Assembly: GCA_001600175.1 (NCBI GenBank)
Contig: BCJC01000003.1
Coordinates: forward strand, 1,178,001 to 1,242,000
Direction of reading: 5' to 3'
DNA length: 64,000 nt
Source of the DNA: Erythrobasidium yunnanense
Taxonomy: Eukaryota > Basidiomycota > Cystobasidiomycetes > Erythrobasidiales > Erythrobasidiaceae
Part shown: piece after piece, positions 22,801-33,432 of the stretch
How positions within the stretch are numbered: the stretch's first letter is position 1
How the letters are laid out: every line of letters starts with the position of its first letter
Program-made: the position numbers and the translations under genes
The notes under the pieces: model-generated
Told to the model about the DNA's origin: nothing
Databases searched by the model: none
What the model saw: only the letters and a program-made list of their open reading frames with translations

Positions 22801-23960
22801 GACTTACCTAGTACAGCGATTGCTAGCAGACGAATGCGCAGCATCTGCTGTCTCGCTTCGACTTGAGACACCGCCATACTGACGCGAATGCGCTGGAGAA
22901 GGTGAATCTTTTCTTCGTTCGGCAGCCTGTGTAGCTCGACAGCGTCGGCTACCAAGGAAGTGGCGGACTGTCCTCGCTCTGCAACGGCACCGAGGTAGAT
23001 GTTTGCGAGACCTTCGCTCGCCAGGTCTGAGGTATCGCTCGTTTCGGCTCCTTTGGCTGGCGTGACAGGCGCAGAAGCCGGTGCTGTTCTGCTCATTCGG
23101 GAGCTTGTCGTTCTATTGAATGACGGAGTAGTAGTAGATGTGCTTGCTGCGGCATTGCTTTCCTGCTGGTCCTTGCCGGCGCTCTTTGACGACTCTCCTT
23201 CGGCAGCGGCTTTCCTGTAGAACCTGAAGTCTACCTCCACCACATCTTTCGGCAGCTGCTTGCCACCTAGATCTTCGCGAACCCAGTCATGCATAGTCAG
23301 GCCTGCCTGACGGACTGCATTCCACCCGCTTGTGAGATCCTTGATACGATTGGCAGTAAGATTGAATGTGTCGGATGAGTGAAGCTGACCATTTGCTGCT
23401 ATTTGCTGAGCTCGTCTGAATATAAGCCGTAGTACGCTTTCGAGTACATCCAGATCTTGCGTAAGCAGCAGATCATTCATGCGCTGTTGACAGGCGAAGT
23501 CAGGGCGGCTCGAAGTTACAATACAGTGTACACTCACATCAAAACTTGAGTACAGCTTTCTGTTGGTAGCATTATCGAGCAGAAGCCTTGTGAATCTTAG
23601 GATAGCCAGGATGAGTTCCTTAGTCCTCGGGGTGAACTCGTTGACCTGGATAGTGTTGTCGACGACATGGTAGTTCTTGCATATCTCCTCTAGGATGCTA
23701 TCGAAGCGATTCAAAGGCTTTATCCAGTAATGCAAGTCGGTCCTTGGCCAGTGCCAGACCTGGACAGTGCTCAGGATTGCAGCCAGCTCATCTTGAGGTG
23801 CATCTTGAATAGCTAGAATGAGTGCATTGACTTTGGCGAGCTATATCATCCAATTCAAAGCGCAAAAACGACGTCGTGTCAGCTCGCGAACGGCGCAAAG
23901 TGTGCAATCCCAGCTCACCGGCGTCGCTGGTCGCTTTGGTTTCTTGCTGATCTTGGTCAT
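7839..23960 (-). CDS. TOM1: HUWE1/TOM1-type HECT E3 ubiquitin ligase
   Basis: This giant ligase (roughly 3,400 residues) ubiquitinates proteins in mRNA export, histone and ribosomal-protein turnover in yeast; human HUWE1 is its relative. The start is ATG at 23958-23960 (MTKISKKPKRP), spliced at 23841-23918 to LAKVNALILAIQ. In order it has an armadillo-like N-terminal half (DUF908/DUF913 type, ~23.8-21.2 kb), one long exon 16850-21130, a UBA domain near 19.55-19.65 kb (VTSLMEMGFPRQACEQAL), an Asp/Glu-rich stretch (16.4-17.1 kb), a Pro/Ser-rich linker, and a C-terminal HECT domain (9288-7839). The HECT part has SVLIQNPKVLDFDNKR, EEGVDAGGVAREW and FKFIGRIIGKA. The catalytic Cys codon is at 7941-7943 within LPTAHTCFNQIDLP, and the protein ends GFAFA. 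About 15-20 short introns are needed. Two oddities: a GC-AG intron (9276-9340) and a 2,644-nt intron (9841-12484) that contains other genes. Confidence 0.95.
10157..10825 (+). pseudogene. Nested Pro/Ser/Arg-rich gene, copy 1 (C-terminally truncated)
   Basis: This 222-codon ORF starts at a real ATG (MSEYHAYG). It is a diverged tandem duplicate of the gene at 11078: the region from EPHPAGRYSPGPALPPPPPYSPR to ERSSSLSL is about 70% identical over ~113 residues by hand alignment. Many base differences in the shared part are silent (AGG/AGA Arg, TAT/TAC Tyr, CCC/CCT Pro), so both copies were probably selected as protein. After SLSL it breaks off: the ~468 bp present in copy 2 (about 11725-12192) are missing. 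The join at about 10804 shifts the frame and it stops after six more codons. The orphaned tail can still be read in another frame (10805-10882, YLYAITEKR then VCVQ), matching the copy 2 C-terminus. No known domain apart from a PPPY motif. It may still make a short protein. Confidence 0.6.
11078..12335 (+). CDS. Nested Pro/Ser/Arg-rich protein of unknown function, copy 2
   Basis: ATG 11078 (MSESQNHRS) opens a 352-codon frame that on its own stops at 12136. The conserved C-terminus lies in another frame (to TAG at 12333-12335). A 58-nt intron, 11953-12010, would join the two in frame and is the model given here; its acceptor is only moderately good. The protein has a Ser-rich N-terminus, a conserved block HPAGRYSPGP then PPPPPYSPR (with a PPxY motif), an Arg/Ser-rich middle, and a C-terminal part with LNCKHCKFYLY, ERFACIQTE and CVFTTENDERITAW that is Cys-containing and looks folded. 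The same YLY..T..R..C[IV]Q pattern survives in copy 1, which supports the frame. I do not recognise a family. It is transcribed antisense to the TOM1 gene that surrounds it. Confidence 0.55.
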
Positions 23961-24382
23961 GCTGTGCACTCTCTACGTAGCTGCAGCCTTCGTCCACGCC
24001 GGGACAGCTTCGCAGCTCGCTAGCTGGAACCTGGCGTGTTCGTGGTCGTTGCTGCTGTCACGCAAGCTGACGCTGCTATTCACTGATCTGATATGTGTTG
24101 CTTCGTGAGCTTCGCGAGTATCGTTTAGCTGTTCACCGACAGCTCGGTTGTCCGAAAGAGACGTCCGAGGTACGCGCAACGATGGACATGAAAGCGTCGA
24201 ACTTTGCAAACAAGACATTCAGGATCAGTTATCAAGTGTAGCTTGTGCTGAAGGCGCGGGTATTTGCCATGCTACAACGATATGACAGCCGAAATTATGC
24301 TACAACAGAGCATCTTAGCGATTACCGAATGATGTATAAGTGTCCATGAAATGCAAAACGAATGCATGACGAGAACAGTATT
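23961..24382. other. Intergenic region, TOM1 promoter and ADAM 3' end
   Basis: These 422 bp separate the TOM1 start from the ADAM stop, both on the minus strand. No ORF with coding character or repeat was seen. Confidence 0.5.
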
Positions 24383-27282
24383 TTACCGCGAGTATCCGTG
24401 GCCATTGCCGTAGGTAGGGTAAGGCTCCTGCGGAGGAGCGAAGTTGGGAGGTGCATAGCCAGGACCAGAGTATCCTGGGTGCTGTGACTGCTGCATGGGA
24501 GGTGGAGCGGAGTAGTATTGAGCAGAGACTGCTTGGTTCCGCTTGTGCTCACGCCTTCCCCTGCCTATACAGCACCGAATGAGCGCCCAAAGAATGAGCA
24601 GGACTATGATGCCTGCTACCACTGTGACAGGAATAGATATGCGTAGGTTCTGTAGAGTACATGAACAAATCAGCAATTGCGATGATGTCTGCTGAAACGG
24701 TGCCTACATTCGTATACCACGAACTAACGGTGTTCTGCCATGACCCTGATTGACATGCTCCGTTCTGACACCTTCCTCCATAGCCACAAGATGTGCCGTC
24801 AACGAAAGTTTGTCCTTCGAGGATGATGCAGCTGGCGCTAGATTGAGGATTTGCACAAGTGACTTGGCATGATCTGCGAAGGTAGGTAAAGTGAATGTTG
24901 TCATTAATTCTCCGATACGTTTCTATCGAATTAATTTAACTTACGAATCGGTGTTGCTGCCACAGCCCCGTGTGATTCCCAAGCTGGACCCAAGTGTTTG
25001 ACACTGCAGATCTTTGCTCGTGCAATATCCGCTTGCACATTCCAGTCCTCCATCTCCACAACTCTTTCCGTCGGGCTCCGTCTTATCTTCGGGGCACTCT
25101 GCGTTATTTCCCGTACAAGTTTCCGCAATGTCGCAAGCCTGGTCGACGGCAGGTCTGCACACGGTAGAGTTCGAAGCGAAGCCACAGGATGAGTTGCAGC
25201 ATGGTGAAGTATCAGGATCGCATTGTGCTCCTGAGCGAAGCTTGCATGTGGAAGCATCGCAGCAGTTGGAATTGGAGTTTGAGCCAGGATCGCACTCTTC
25301 GCCAGGCTCCAGAATACCGTTACCGCATTCTTGTAGAGAGATGACGCTTCTATCACCAGGAGGGAAGAGACAGGTCGAGTTGACTGTGCCTCCAAGTGCC
25401 GAACAGATGTTTCCGATCGAACAAGGCGAGAAATTCGAAGTATTGCGCTCGCTGACGGGAGACATGATGTACTGCGCGTTGGCTGGTAAGAAAGAGTTAG
25501 TATACTGGCCTTCATATATCGGGAAGGGAGCGGCTCACCATCACAAGTGGACGTGCTCAGTGGACAGCAGTATCTGCTATTCGAAGCACATCCGTCGCTA
25601 CAATCATGGATAGCACCGAAGTTATGACCAATCTCATGCGCCATAACCTGCCATTCTCTAGGTGTGATAGCAGTTACACCTGTTCCCGAAGTGGTTTCTC
25701 CAGTGTTCGAGTTCTGCTGCGAAGTGACTCTACAGACTGTTCCCAACCACGCTACACCGACTTCTTGGCCTGTCGAGCAGTTCGTAAGTAGATGGTATAG
25801 ACCCGCAACTGAATTTCCAGCAGTGGGTCGCCATTGCGAGAATGCGGAAAGACGCGAATTCAGATCGAGGCCTGAAGCTCCGCCTTCGGGACAGACGGTG
25901 TTCCAAGGAACGCTGCTATTGACCGTTTGTGGACATTGCGCTTCTTGTACATTCAGCTCAATGACGCCCAGGGAGACATTGAAAGTGCGCTGGTAGATAT
26001 TGCTGACGGCATTCATGTTCGTAAGCATTTGTGTGCGTGCTCTCGTTGTGGAACCGTAGTTGGCTGTATATGTGCAGTCTGCCGCGAGACCCATGTAAAG
26101 TACTCGATTACTCTTGGGACAGCCGACAGTGGACCCGATGGTGTTTGCAAAATTCGAAGAGACGTTCCCGCCTGCTACATCTCCTGTTCCTTGACGCTTG
26201 ACAAGAGGAGAAGACATATCGAATGGCTCATTGCCTACTCCCCAGAATGAATCCATCCAGCCTGCAGGACGACCGTGCTCGGCGTTAAAGGTCGCTTGGC
26301 GAGCATCGGCATAGATTGGGTTTTGGTCATCGTAGTTGAATGGAAGGTTGTCGTGTGCGCAGCTGGAATGACCAGGGCCCTCTGCTTCTAGCGAACGCTT
26401 GAGTGGCTGGAACGCCCCGTCGTCGAGATCTCGGTCGCGTAGCAATACTAAACCTTCGTTTTGCAATAGATGTCGAGCATGTAGATCAGGTTCATGGAAA
26501 GACTTGCTTCTGCGCCAGTTGTCCAGAGTTTTAAGGTGATGAATCTCTCCATCGACCTGGAAAGCGCCCTCCGCGACCAGGGCGCCATCATTATCTTCAT
26601 CGTGTCGCAAAGTGATTCTAGCCCATCCTCGTCCATGTTTATCTTCGTCTGTCTGTCTCAAGCCTACTTTTGCTGCTGACAAGCGTGCTGGGACCTCGTG
26701 TTCGCGGAGCACGATGCCCGAATATGCGAGGATATCTTGTCGCCTCAGAGGCTCTGTATGTTGTATCTGTTCGCCAGACAAAGGGTCTGTTTCTGTATAG
26801 ATGAACTTTGCATCTGGATGGACAAAGTTCTCTGTCGGGTATAGGAGGAGGGATATGCGTTCGCTTTGGCTTGGCTCTTCGTGATCCTGCGCGTCGTCCA
26901 CATTGAACTGCACTAGCACAGTATCTGTAAACTCTGCTTTCGTGCTATGCCCGTCGAGGACGTCGTAGGGCTTGGGCAGCGTCGAGCGCTTGTTGGCAAG
27001 GCGTTTCGCGTTGAAGCTGCCTCCCAAGCTGGCTGCTTGATGCTGTGTCGGTATACTCTTCCTGAGCAGAGTATACTCTACATTGTGCGGTATTGCTGCC
27101 CTGCGAAATGACTGCCGGGACGACGAGGCTTTGCCCGTGCATTCAATGTCAACATTGCTCATCGACTTGGAAGTAACTCAGAGCCCACCTTGAGCATACT
27201 CTGCGCAGAATACGAGGAGAAATGTTGCAGCTGCTGCGATGGCTGCTGCAGACGACGCTGGCCATCTTGAACGAGGTGCCAT
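24383..27282 (-). CDS. Fungal ADAM-family zinc metalloprotease, membrane-anchored
   Basis: ADAM proteins are surface or secretory-pathway proteases that shed other proteins. The start chosen is ATG 27280-27282: MAPRSRWPASS followed by a hydrophobic Ala/Leu run is a good signal peptide, spliced (about 42 nt) to the frame beginning DNVDIECTG. A long prodomain follows. The reprolysin-type catalytic domain contains VAWLGTVC and the zinc site HEIGHNFGAIHDC (near 25.6 kb, HExxHxxGxxHD). A disintegrin-like Cys-rich region (ECGNGILEPGEECDPGS onward, 25.35-24.95 kb) and an EGF-like Cys cluster come next. A single transmembrane helix (ISIPVTVVAGIIVLLILW) is followed by a basic and Pro/Gln/Tyr-rich cytoplasmic tail ending YGNGHGYSR. 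The active site looks intact. Introns interrupt the catalytic, disintegrin and membrane-proximal parts. An in-frame upstream ATG (27489) would hide the signal peptide and is less likely. Confidence 0.92.
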
Positions 27283-27646
27283 AGATACACCGCTTTTTCG
27301 ATGAACCAGAACGAGAAAGCTAAGGATTCGACCAGTTGGTGTAACGACAAGCAAGCAAACGAATGTGAGATGCTGTTCTTTGATGGAAATCGACTTTTCG
27401 GCGAAAACCAATGAAGTCGCGCAGTCCTTGGCAGAAGTGGCAAGGCAGACAAGACAGCTCAGGTCAAAGACTGAGCAGACTGACGGCATCGACAGACACA
27501 GCCTCAGAACGGCGATAGAACACTCAGCTTCTGTATTTGCACATTCTACGGTGATAATCTACAGAAAGCCTTCATCGAGACCGGGAGCTGCTTCAGCAAG
27601 CCAGCCGAAGGAAGGCAGTGAAAGCTTGAGGTTTCCGCTATCAACG
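27283..27646. other. Intergenic region, ADAM promoter and BAR-SH3 3' end
   Basis: These 364 bp hold the ADAM upstream region and the 3' UTR of the next gene. The only long frames are shadows or upstream extensions of ADAM. Nothing else was seen. Confidence 0.5.
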
Positions 27647-29331
27647 TCAATCTAGCTTGCAATAATTCGCAGGAAAGACTCCTTGTACGGAACCATTGAC
27701 CTTCCCAGTCCACCATTGATCCTCGCTTTGCTTGAGGACCTCGATCCGGTCGCCAACCTGGAAGGACAGGTCGCCATCGCTCTGCGCCTGGAAGTCGTAC
27801 AGCGCAGTAGCATATACTGCCTTCTCTACGTAAGAAGGACGAGGCTTGAGCGCCGGAGGAGGTGGAGGGGCTCTCTTGCCTGAAGCGGAGGCAGAGGAAG
27901 TAGATCGTGTGTAGGGAGGAGGAGCCATGACTCTGCTAGATCCAGCAGTTGTAGAGGCAGTATCACTAGGCTTACGTTGGAGAGGAGGAGTGAAGCGGCT
28001 GGAAGAAGCTGAAGCAGTGGAGGGAGCTCTGGCTCTGGGAGAAGTGGCGCTGGGATTGCTTTGACGATAAGTCGACATGAGCTGAGCAGTCGACATGCTT
28101 CGTCTCGTTATTGTCAGCTCTTGTACCTGCAGCCAAAACGTTAATGTCCGCCTGTTTTCGGAGCTGAAGGTAAGCACATACCTGCTGAGCAGCGTTTCCT
28201 GCCTTCGAAGCATAGATGCTCTCTACGTCTCCTGCGCCTACTAGATCGTACTGCGCCTCTGTGACGAATCCATTAAGTTTCTCGAGCATGACATAGTAGA
28301 TATTGAGCTGCATGTAGTAGAAGCTATGGAAGAGAGGCGCGATGAACTTGGTTGCCATCTCGAAGAACATGGGTAATTCTTGTTGGAGCAGGTTATTGTA
28401 GTGCTCGTATTCGGATGAGGCGAGCTCGTAGTCTTGCTCCACTTTGAACATGTTCTTCTCGTCGGAAAGCGTCTTGTTCTGCTTCTCGCGGAGCTTGGTC
28501 CATGTATTGTTGTGTCTATCAAAGTCTACGAGCTGTAATATCTTGATTTTAGCGCCTATTGACTGAAGAAGCAGGCTGCCACCTACTTTGTGCTCTCGCT
28601 TGGTTATGGTCTTTCGGATCTTCTTGACATACTCTTGCAGCTCTTTAACTGGCGCAACGATACGTGTGTCTATGAGCTCGATCTCTGGCCGGATTGTCTC
28701 TCTCAGTTCATCGAACGAGGCCGAGTAGGTGCCGATGTGCTGGATTGTGAGCTTGGCTTGAGGCTGTCGGCTTCGTACATTAGCATTTTCACACTGTTGG
28801 ATGGTATATACACTCACAAACTTGTTCTCAAACTCGTAGTGCGACTCCCCACCAATAGGCGTGAATATAGTCGTGAAGCCTTGAGCAAAGTCATTCGACG
28901 AGCTCATCAGGTTGTTGACTGCGTCTCTGAATGCGGTACAGTTGGATACGAGCTTGTTGATGTGGTCTTCCATCCCTGCGAAGCGCTGTACCACAGCATC
29001 TGTGACGGGATCCGACGATTCTAGAGACACAGCATGGCCTTTCAGCGGTCGCACGGCATCGACGGACGTTCGCACTGACTCCTTGCCATCCCTACGCGAG
29101 ATGTAAGCATATGGGGCGTCCTTGCGAACGCTTTCTGGAGGCCTTTCATGGCTGAAGCTGCTGGACGGGGTAGGGAGATAGAACGGGATCAAAGGCTGCT
29201 TTCTGGGTCAGGTTCTGCTTGTATAGTCCGTCAAATCACTGCGTACTCGCTGCTGTTGGCTGCTGAATATACGAGGTAGTTGGATTCTGGCCAAGAAAGT
29301 GTGCAGTGAGCCGGCGATGAAAGCGGGTCAT
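27647..29331 (-). CDS. BAR-SH3 adaptor, amphiphysin/RVS167-Hob1 type
   Basis: Proteins of this type bend membranes at actin-dependent endocytic sites. The BAR domain spans about 28.95-28.2 kb, with KLVDFDRHNNTWTKL and the following helices (EQDYELASSEYEHYNNLLQQELPMFFE, FIAPLFHSFYYMQ as separate segments). A Pro/Ser/Thr-rich linker with KRAPPPPPALKPRPSY follows. A C-terminal SH3 domain has ALYDFQAQSDGDLSF, WWTGKVNG and GVFPANYCKLD. The best start is ATG 29329-29331 (MTRFHRRLTAHFLGQN), spliced by a 72-nt intron to KQPLIPFYL; the longer open frame from 29192 begins with TTG and is not a true start. Other introns separate FENKF from PQAKL, REHK from LVDFD, and AAQQ from VQELT. The N-terminus differs from the usual MSWKGF start of RVS167 and is the least certain part. 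Confidence 0.88.
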
Positions 29332-29488
29332 CTTTCTGACGACTTCTACATCAGAAGCTGAATCCTGATTGATCGATACAGTACAATCTCTTCAGATCTT
29401 TGATATCCATCAATCCATCCCTCCATCACTTCTTCTCGCTCCCCATCCTATACGGTAGCTTCTCCGGTAACTTGCTGCCCGATACAAT

Positions 29489-29932
29489 ATGGTCCCTCTA
29501 CCTCCTGCTGGCCATGACTATCCTCTGCTTGGGCCTATCATCGGCCTCAATCTATGGACATTCGCAATAGAAGGGCTGCTATACAAGCGCAGAATCCCTG
29601 CAATCTCAAAGTACAATATCCAAGTGAACCCCGCAGTCATAAAGAAGCAGATGGCAGAAAGGTTCCCTCCCTTCGTACAGTGGGCTGCGGACAACTACAA
29701 CCATCTCCTCGAACAGCCTACACAATTCTATGCGGTAGCTCTCGTACTGAGTTTCCTCGGTGTGCGGGACAAGCTCTCCGTCAGAATGGCTTGGGCATAT
29801 GTCGCAATCAGGGTACTACACAGCCTGGTACATGTATCATCAAACAGGATCATGGTTCGAGTTACCGTATTCGCCGCAAGCTCCTTCACACTGCTGGGCT
29901 TGACTCTCAGAGCCGCATATGAGCTCTCTTAA
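29489..29932 (+). CDS. MAPEG-family membrane protein
   Basis: A single-exon 147-codon gene with a true ATG. MAPEG proteins are small four-helix membrane enzymes related to microsomal glutathione S-transferase and prostaglandin E synthase. Four hydrophobic segments are visible (PLLGPIIGLNLWTFAIEGLLY; QFYAVALVLSFLGV; MAWAYVAIRVLHSLVHV; VFAASSFTLLGLTLRAAY) with a basic linker after the first, and NRIMVR near the last helix fits the family. It is probably a glutathione-dependent membrane enzyme or a fungal MAPEG of unknown substrate. The gene diverges from the BAR-SH3 gene with 157 bp between the start codons. Confidence 0.85.
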   Translation: MVPLPPAGHDYPLLGPIIGLNLWTFAIEGLLYKRRIPAISKYNIQVNPAVIKKQMAERFPPFVQWAADNYNHLLEQPTQFYAVALVLSFLGVRDKLSVRMAWAYVAIRVLHSLVHVSSNRIMVRVTVFAASSFTLLGLTLRAAYELS

Positions 29933-30394
29933 TGCAGAGAAGGGTCAGGTGAATATGCCGAGTACGCTAAATCGATACAGATTGCCACAAGCACCCGGCT
30001 GATCAATTTGGCCTCCACAGACCCGTCGCTAGCTTGTCTGTATCTGCAGAAAATCGTAATATCCGCTCCATACTTTTCCTGTCCTCTACCTTTTCTTCTA
30101 CTTCACTCTACATATGCAACGGACTCCCTACTCTGAATATATCTCTACTTACGTTGGCCTGGAGCCGCCTTTCTTCCGCTCCAATGATAGGTCTTGCGAT
30201 CTCCCTTATGCGTCCCGCTGGGCTCCCGGTTTCACGAGCGGCCCTGCACTATCTCTCACAGTGTACTCCAAATCCTCTTGCTTCTGCACTCATCGCTGGA
30301 CGATAGTGACAAGACAAGCGGCTTCAAGTTACTACCTCCGCCAAGCATTCATTTGTCAGTGAACTGACGCCAAACCTACGCAGTCTCGTCGAAG
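29933..30394. other. Intergenic region between MAPEG and the coiled-coil gene
   Basis: 462 bp with pyrimidine-rich patches typical of fungal promoters. No convincing ORF, RNA gene or repeat. Confidence 0.5.
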
Positions 30395-31339
30395 ATGGAC
30401 AAGCAAAGACCAGTCTCAATTGCAAGCGCACGTAGTGCACGCCACACCTCCATCGAGATCTCAAGCGTCACGTCCTCCGACTTGAGGCATGGCAGCGAGT
30501 TCACCAGACGGCCAGATACCATTTCACAACGGCGAGCTTCAACAATACCGTCAGAGGGCAAGTCAATGACGCACACGCCTCGCAGCCGAGCGAACTCAAC
30601 AACCTCGTGCAAGTCCGTCACTCCAGTCAGTGGCAATCTGAATGCCGGTGAACCCACCAACAGCAAAGCACGCTTGGCTAGCAAGATCGAGGAGCTGGAC
30701 GACATTGGATGGCAAATCTGCCGCCTTCCAACTTTCAGAAAGGATCAAGAATATGAGGTTCAAGCTAAGCTGAGATGGAAGCTGTATCTGGCTAAGCGAC
30801 CACTGCAGGACGCTACCAAGCGAGAAAAGGAAGCCGAGGAACAATTGGATCGGCTCACTGAGCATACCTTTAGGCATCGCAGGAAGCGGAAGCCCGCCCT
30901 CGAGCGATTGCAAAGCTGCCGTGCCGCATTAGCGAAAGCCAACGAAGACTGGCTTGCAGCGGAAAGAAACCTGCGTCAGGAATATTCAGTATATCGTCAG
31001 AATCGGAAGTCTCTGGGCAGCGACTCGAATACTTTGGACCTACTCCACAACTATAAAAGACTTGAAACTGAAATTGCGGACCTGAGCAAGGGACTTGAAC
31101 AATCGAAAGTCAGACGCGTAACATCCGCTGAAAAGGCTATACAAGCGGCATTGGACAGAGCTTTAGCGGATAAAGAGCGAGAGGAGAAATATCTAAGTCA
31201 GCTGTACGAGAAGGACAAGACGTCGCATGTAGGGTTCGGCTATCATTTGTTCGATTCAGCCAGGCGAGACATAAGGAAAGCGGAGGAGGCTGCTTCGGAG
31301 GCAAGACAGCTTCTCGCGCTGTTCGGTCAACGAGCGTAA
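30395..31339 (+). CDS. Coiled-coil protein of unknown function
   Basis: A single open frame of 314 residues from ATG 30395 (MDKQRPVSIASARS) to TAA. The first ~95 residues are Ser/Thr/Arg-rich and look disordered. From about residue 95 to the end (AKLRWKLYLAKRPLQDATKREKEAEEQLD... onwards) the sequence is charged, Leu/Ala-spaced and predicted by eye to form long coiled coils. There is no signal peptide, membrane helix or catalytic motif. I do not recognise the family; a cytoskeletal or scaffold role would be guesswork. Confidence 0.7.
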   Translation: MDKQRPVSIASARSARHTSIEISSVTSSDLRHGSEFTRRPDTISQRRASTIPSEGKSMTHTPRSRANSTTSCKSVTPVSGNLNAGEPTNSKARLASKIEELDDIGWQICRLPTFRKDQEYEVQAKLRWKLYLAKRPLQDATKREKEAEEQLDRLTEHTFRHRRKRKPALERLQSCRAALAKANEDWLAAERNLRQEYSVYRQNRKSLGSDSNTLDLLHNYKRLETEIADLSKGLEQSKVRRVTSAEKAIQAALDRALADKEREEKYLSQLYEKDKTSHVGFGYHLFDSARRDIRKAEEAASEARQLLALFGQRA

Positions 31340-32375
31340 CTTTAAACATCCTAAAGGCCCTGGTACACGGATTACCCTAAAAGCAAAGCACGCGGGACTG
31401 CTTGCAGAGCGTACTTTCTTGCAAGCTAGGATCGCCAAACTTCAGGGATAGTCTCAATACTCCAGTCAGAAGCAACATTAGACGACCGCTCAGCCGTATC
31501 GTATGCCTGCAGAGCGAAGCGGGACCCCGCCAGCTTGCCGCTCGAATACATTTGTCGCTGATGGACTGCTCGCGGTTTGGTACAACTCATATCGACTCCT
31601 ACATTCAGTCCCCTACGTCCCATTCATGTCTGGGATTTCAATATTGACTCGCTATGGTCAACCGCAGAGCGATATGATGGGAGATGTCCGCATTCCAGTA
31701 AGAATGTGGCTTCCAGCATTAGCATACTGACTGTTATGTCTCCGTCTGCGTGTACGTCTCGAAAACGCGATGAAAAGAGGCTTGATCAACCTCGCACACT
31801 TTTTCCCCATACTCTCGTTGAATGAGAAATTGACAAGCTTTGGGTAGCTCGGAGTGTATTGGCCGGGTCAGCAAGTGGTTTGAACGGCGCAAGAGCTTTT
31901 TCAGGAAGGAGGAGGAGTTGGTGAAGAGGGCAGAAGCTGCAGGGTTGACGCCCAAGACCCGATCGCGGTCTTCAAGCAGGTTCCCGTTGTCTTGATCATC
32001 TTAGCAGCGCAGGTTTGTGTTGCATGTAGCACCAAATGGGAGTAACCACGTCTTGCTGAGCGAAAGTCCCACTGCTTCTTGACGAGGATGAGAGCAAAGT
32101 CGGCCGATAGCATAAATCAGGTGTCGTGCGTCTCGAGAGTCTGAGAGTAGACATAGGAGAAAGGACAGATCACGGGGTGCAGGAGGAGTTTTGTGATTCT
32201 GGCTTGGCCGGACTAGGAGGCTCTGTTTCTCCAGAGCCAGGAGAGCATAGAGACCGCCGACTTGCAGTCTTGATTGCACACTTGAGAACTCTCGCTTTGG
32301 CACGTCCATCGTGCATCATTTTGATCTTGTTCTCTCCAGAGCTTCTCGTCATCTTGTCACTTGACGATATAGAGC
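31340..32375. other. 1-kb region without a firm gene
   Basis: Several frames of 60-108 codons occur on both strands, but most lack an ATG or coding character. The only stretch that reads like protein is the plus-strand exon 31848-31995, listed separately. A minus-strand 102-codon ATG frame (32001-32309) is possible but unsupported. The last part must serve as the SDO1 promoter. Confidence 0.4.
31736..31995 (+). CDS. Possible very small basic protein (uncertain)
   Basis: The exon 31848-31995 encodes a highly charged stretch, SECIGRVSKWFERRKSFF then KEEELVKRAEAAGLTPKTRS, ending RFPLS and TGA. It is far more protein-like than its surroundings and follows a good TAG acceptor (31845-31847). Joining it to ATG 31736 (MSPSA) through an intron 31750-31847 with a GTGTAC donor gives about 53 residues. 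The donor choice is weak, and a different upstream exon is possible. No family recognised. Confidence 0.25.
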
Positions 32376-33395
32376 ATGGCCCAGATCAATCAGCCTTCCA
32401 ACAAGATAGCCTTGACGAATGTGAGCGTAGTGAGGTATCGCAAAGCAGGTGAGTTCGCCGTATTGGTACATTCAGCATATCGAAACAAAGCTGACCCAGA
32501 TTGATGGTTCCGACGCAAAGGCAAGCGCTTCGAGATAGCATGTTACTCGAACAGCGTGCAATCATACAGGAATGGAACACAGAAAGACATGTCTGAAGTC
32601 CTCCAGATCGAGCAGGTCTTTCTCAATGTGCGGACTCGACAACTCGTCATATCCCTTCAGATTCCCTGACTCTTCCTTTCCTACTCTGTGTTCGTTACAG
32701 GTCTCTAAAGGACAGACTGCGAAAGCAGCAGATCTCGAGAAAGCATTCGGGACGACCGATATTTCCGAAGTGGTCAAGATGATTCTCGACAAAGGCGAAC
32801 TGCAAGTAGGCGGTAAAGAACGCGAACAGAACCTAGAGAGTATGAAGAAAGAAATCGCAACGGGCATAGCGGAGAAATGCGTGGATCCAAATACGCAGAG
32901 ACCGCATACGGTGTCTATGATTGAAAAGGCGCTGAATGAGGCGCACTTCAACGTGCTGCCTTCGAAGAGCGTCAAGAGTCAGGTATGTCGGTAGCATGCC
33001 CTACTGTGGGCGAACCAGGCTGACTTGGCGGAATAGGTCCTTGAAGCGATCAAGCTATTGCAAGAAGCAAAGACGATACCGATACAGCGTGCTCGCATGC
33101 GTATCCGCTTAACAATGCCTGCCAAAGATGGGAAACGGATAAAGGATAAAGTGATACCTTCGATTGAGAAGGTAGAGGAGGAGGACTGGTCTGAAGAATG
33201 GGAGATTGTAAGCTTTTCCGGGCAGTATCATCAAGAAGAGAATATACGGCTGATGTTCCATTGTTGCAGATTGGGCTGATCGATCCTGGGCAATTCAAGG
33301 TCATCAACGAGCTGCTGCAGAGCGAATTGAAGGGCAAAGGACGGTTAGAAACGCTAAGCTTCGCAGCGGTGGAGGGAGAAGAGCGGATAGAGTAA
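32376..33395 (+). CDS. SDO1: SBDS-family ribosome maturation factor
   Basis: SDO1/SBDS works with the GTPase Efl1 to release Tif6/eIF6 from pre-60S subunits in the cytoplasm. The start is ATG 32376 ([21 protein letters not shown]). Introns at 32449-32520, 32628-32700, after KSVKSQ (about 32982-33036) and after EEWEI restore the family sequence. Three domains are recognisable: the N-terminal FYSH domain ([10 protein letters not shown]...[19 protein letters not shown]), the helical middle ([41 protein letters not shown]) and the C-terminal ferredoxin-like domain ([29 protein letters not shown]). The stop TAA is only 37 bp from the stop of the convergent ALG1 gene. Length and sequence match the family. 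Confidence 0.96.
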
Positions 33396-33432
33396 CTCCA
33401 AGACCCCTTCGTCAGATGTAACTAATCTGTTG

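Noticed and set aside
27283-27489. N-terminal extension of the ADAM protease from ATG 27489
   Set aside because: It would bury the signal peptide at 27282; the internal ATG fits the family better.
32001-32309. Minus-strand 102-codon ATG frame upstream of SDO1
   Set aside because: No motif, no clear splice partners and no coding bias; it lies in the SDO1 promoter.
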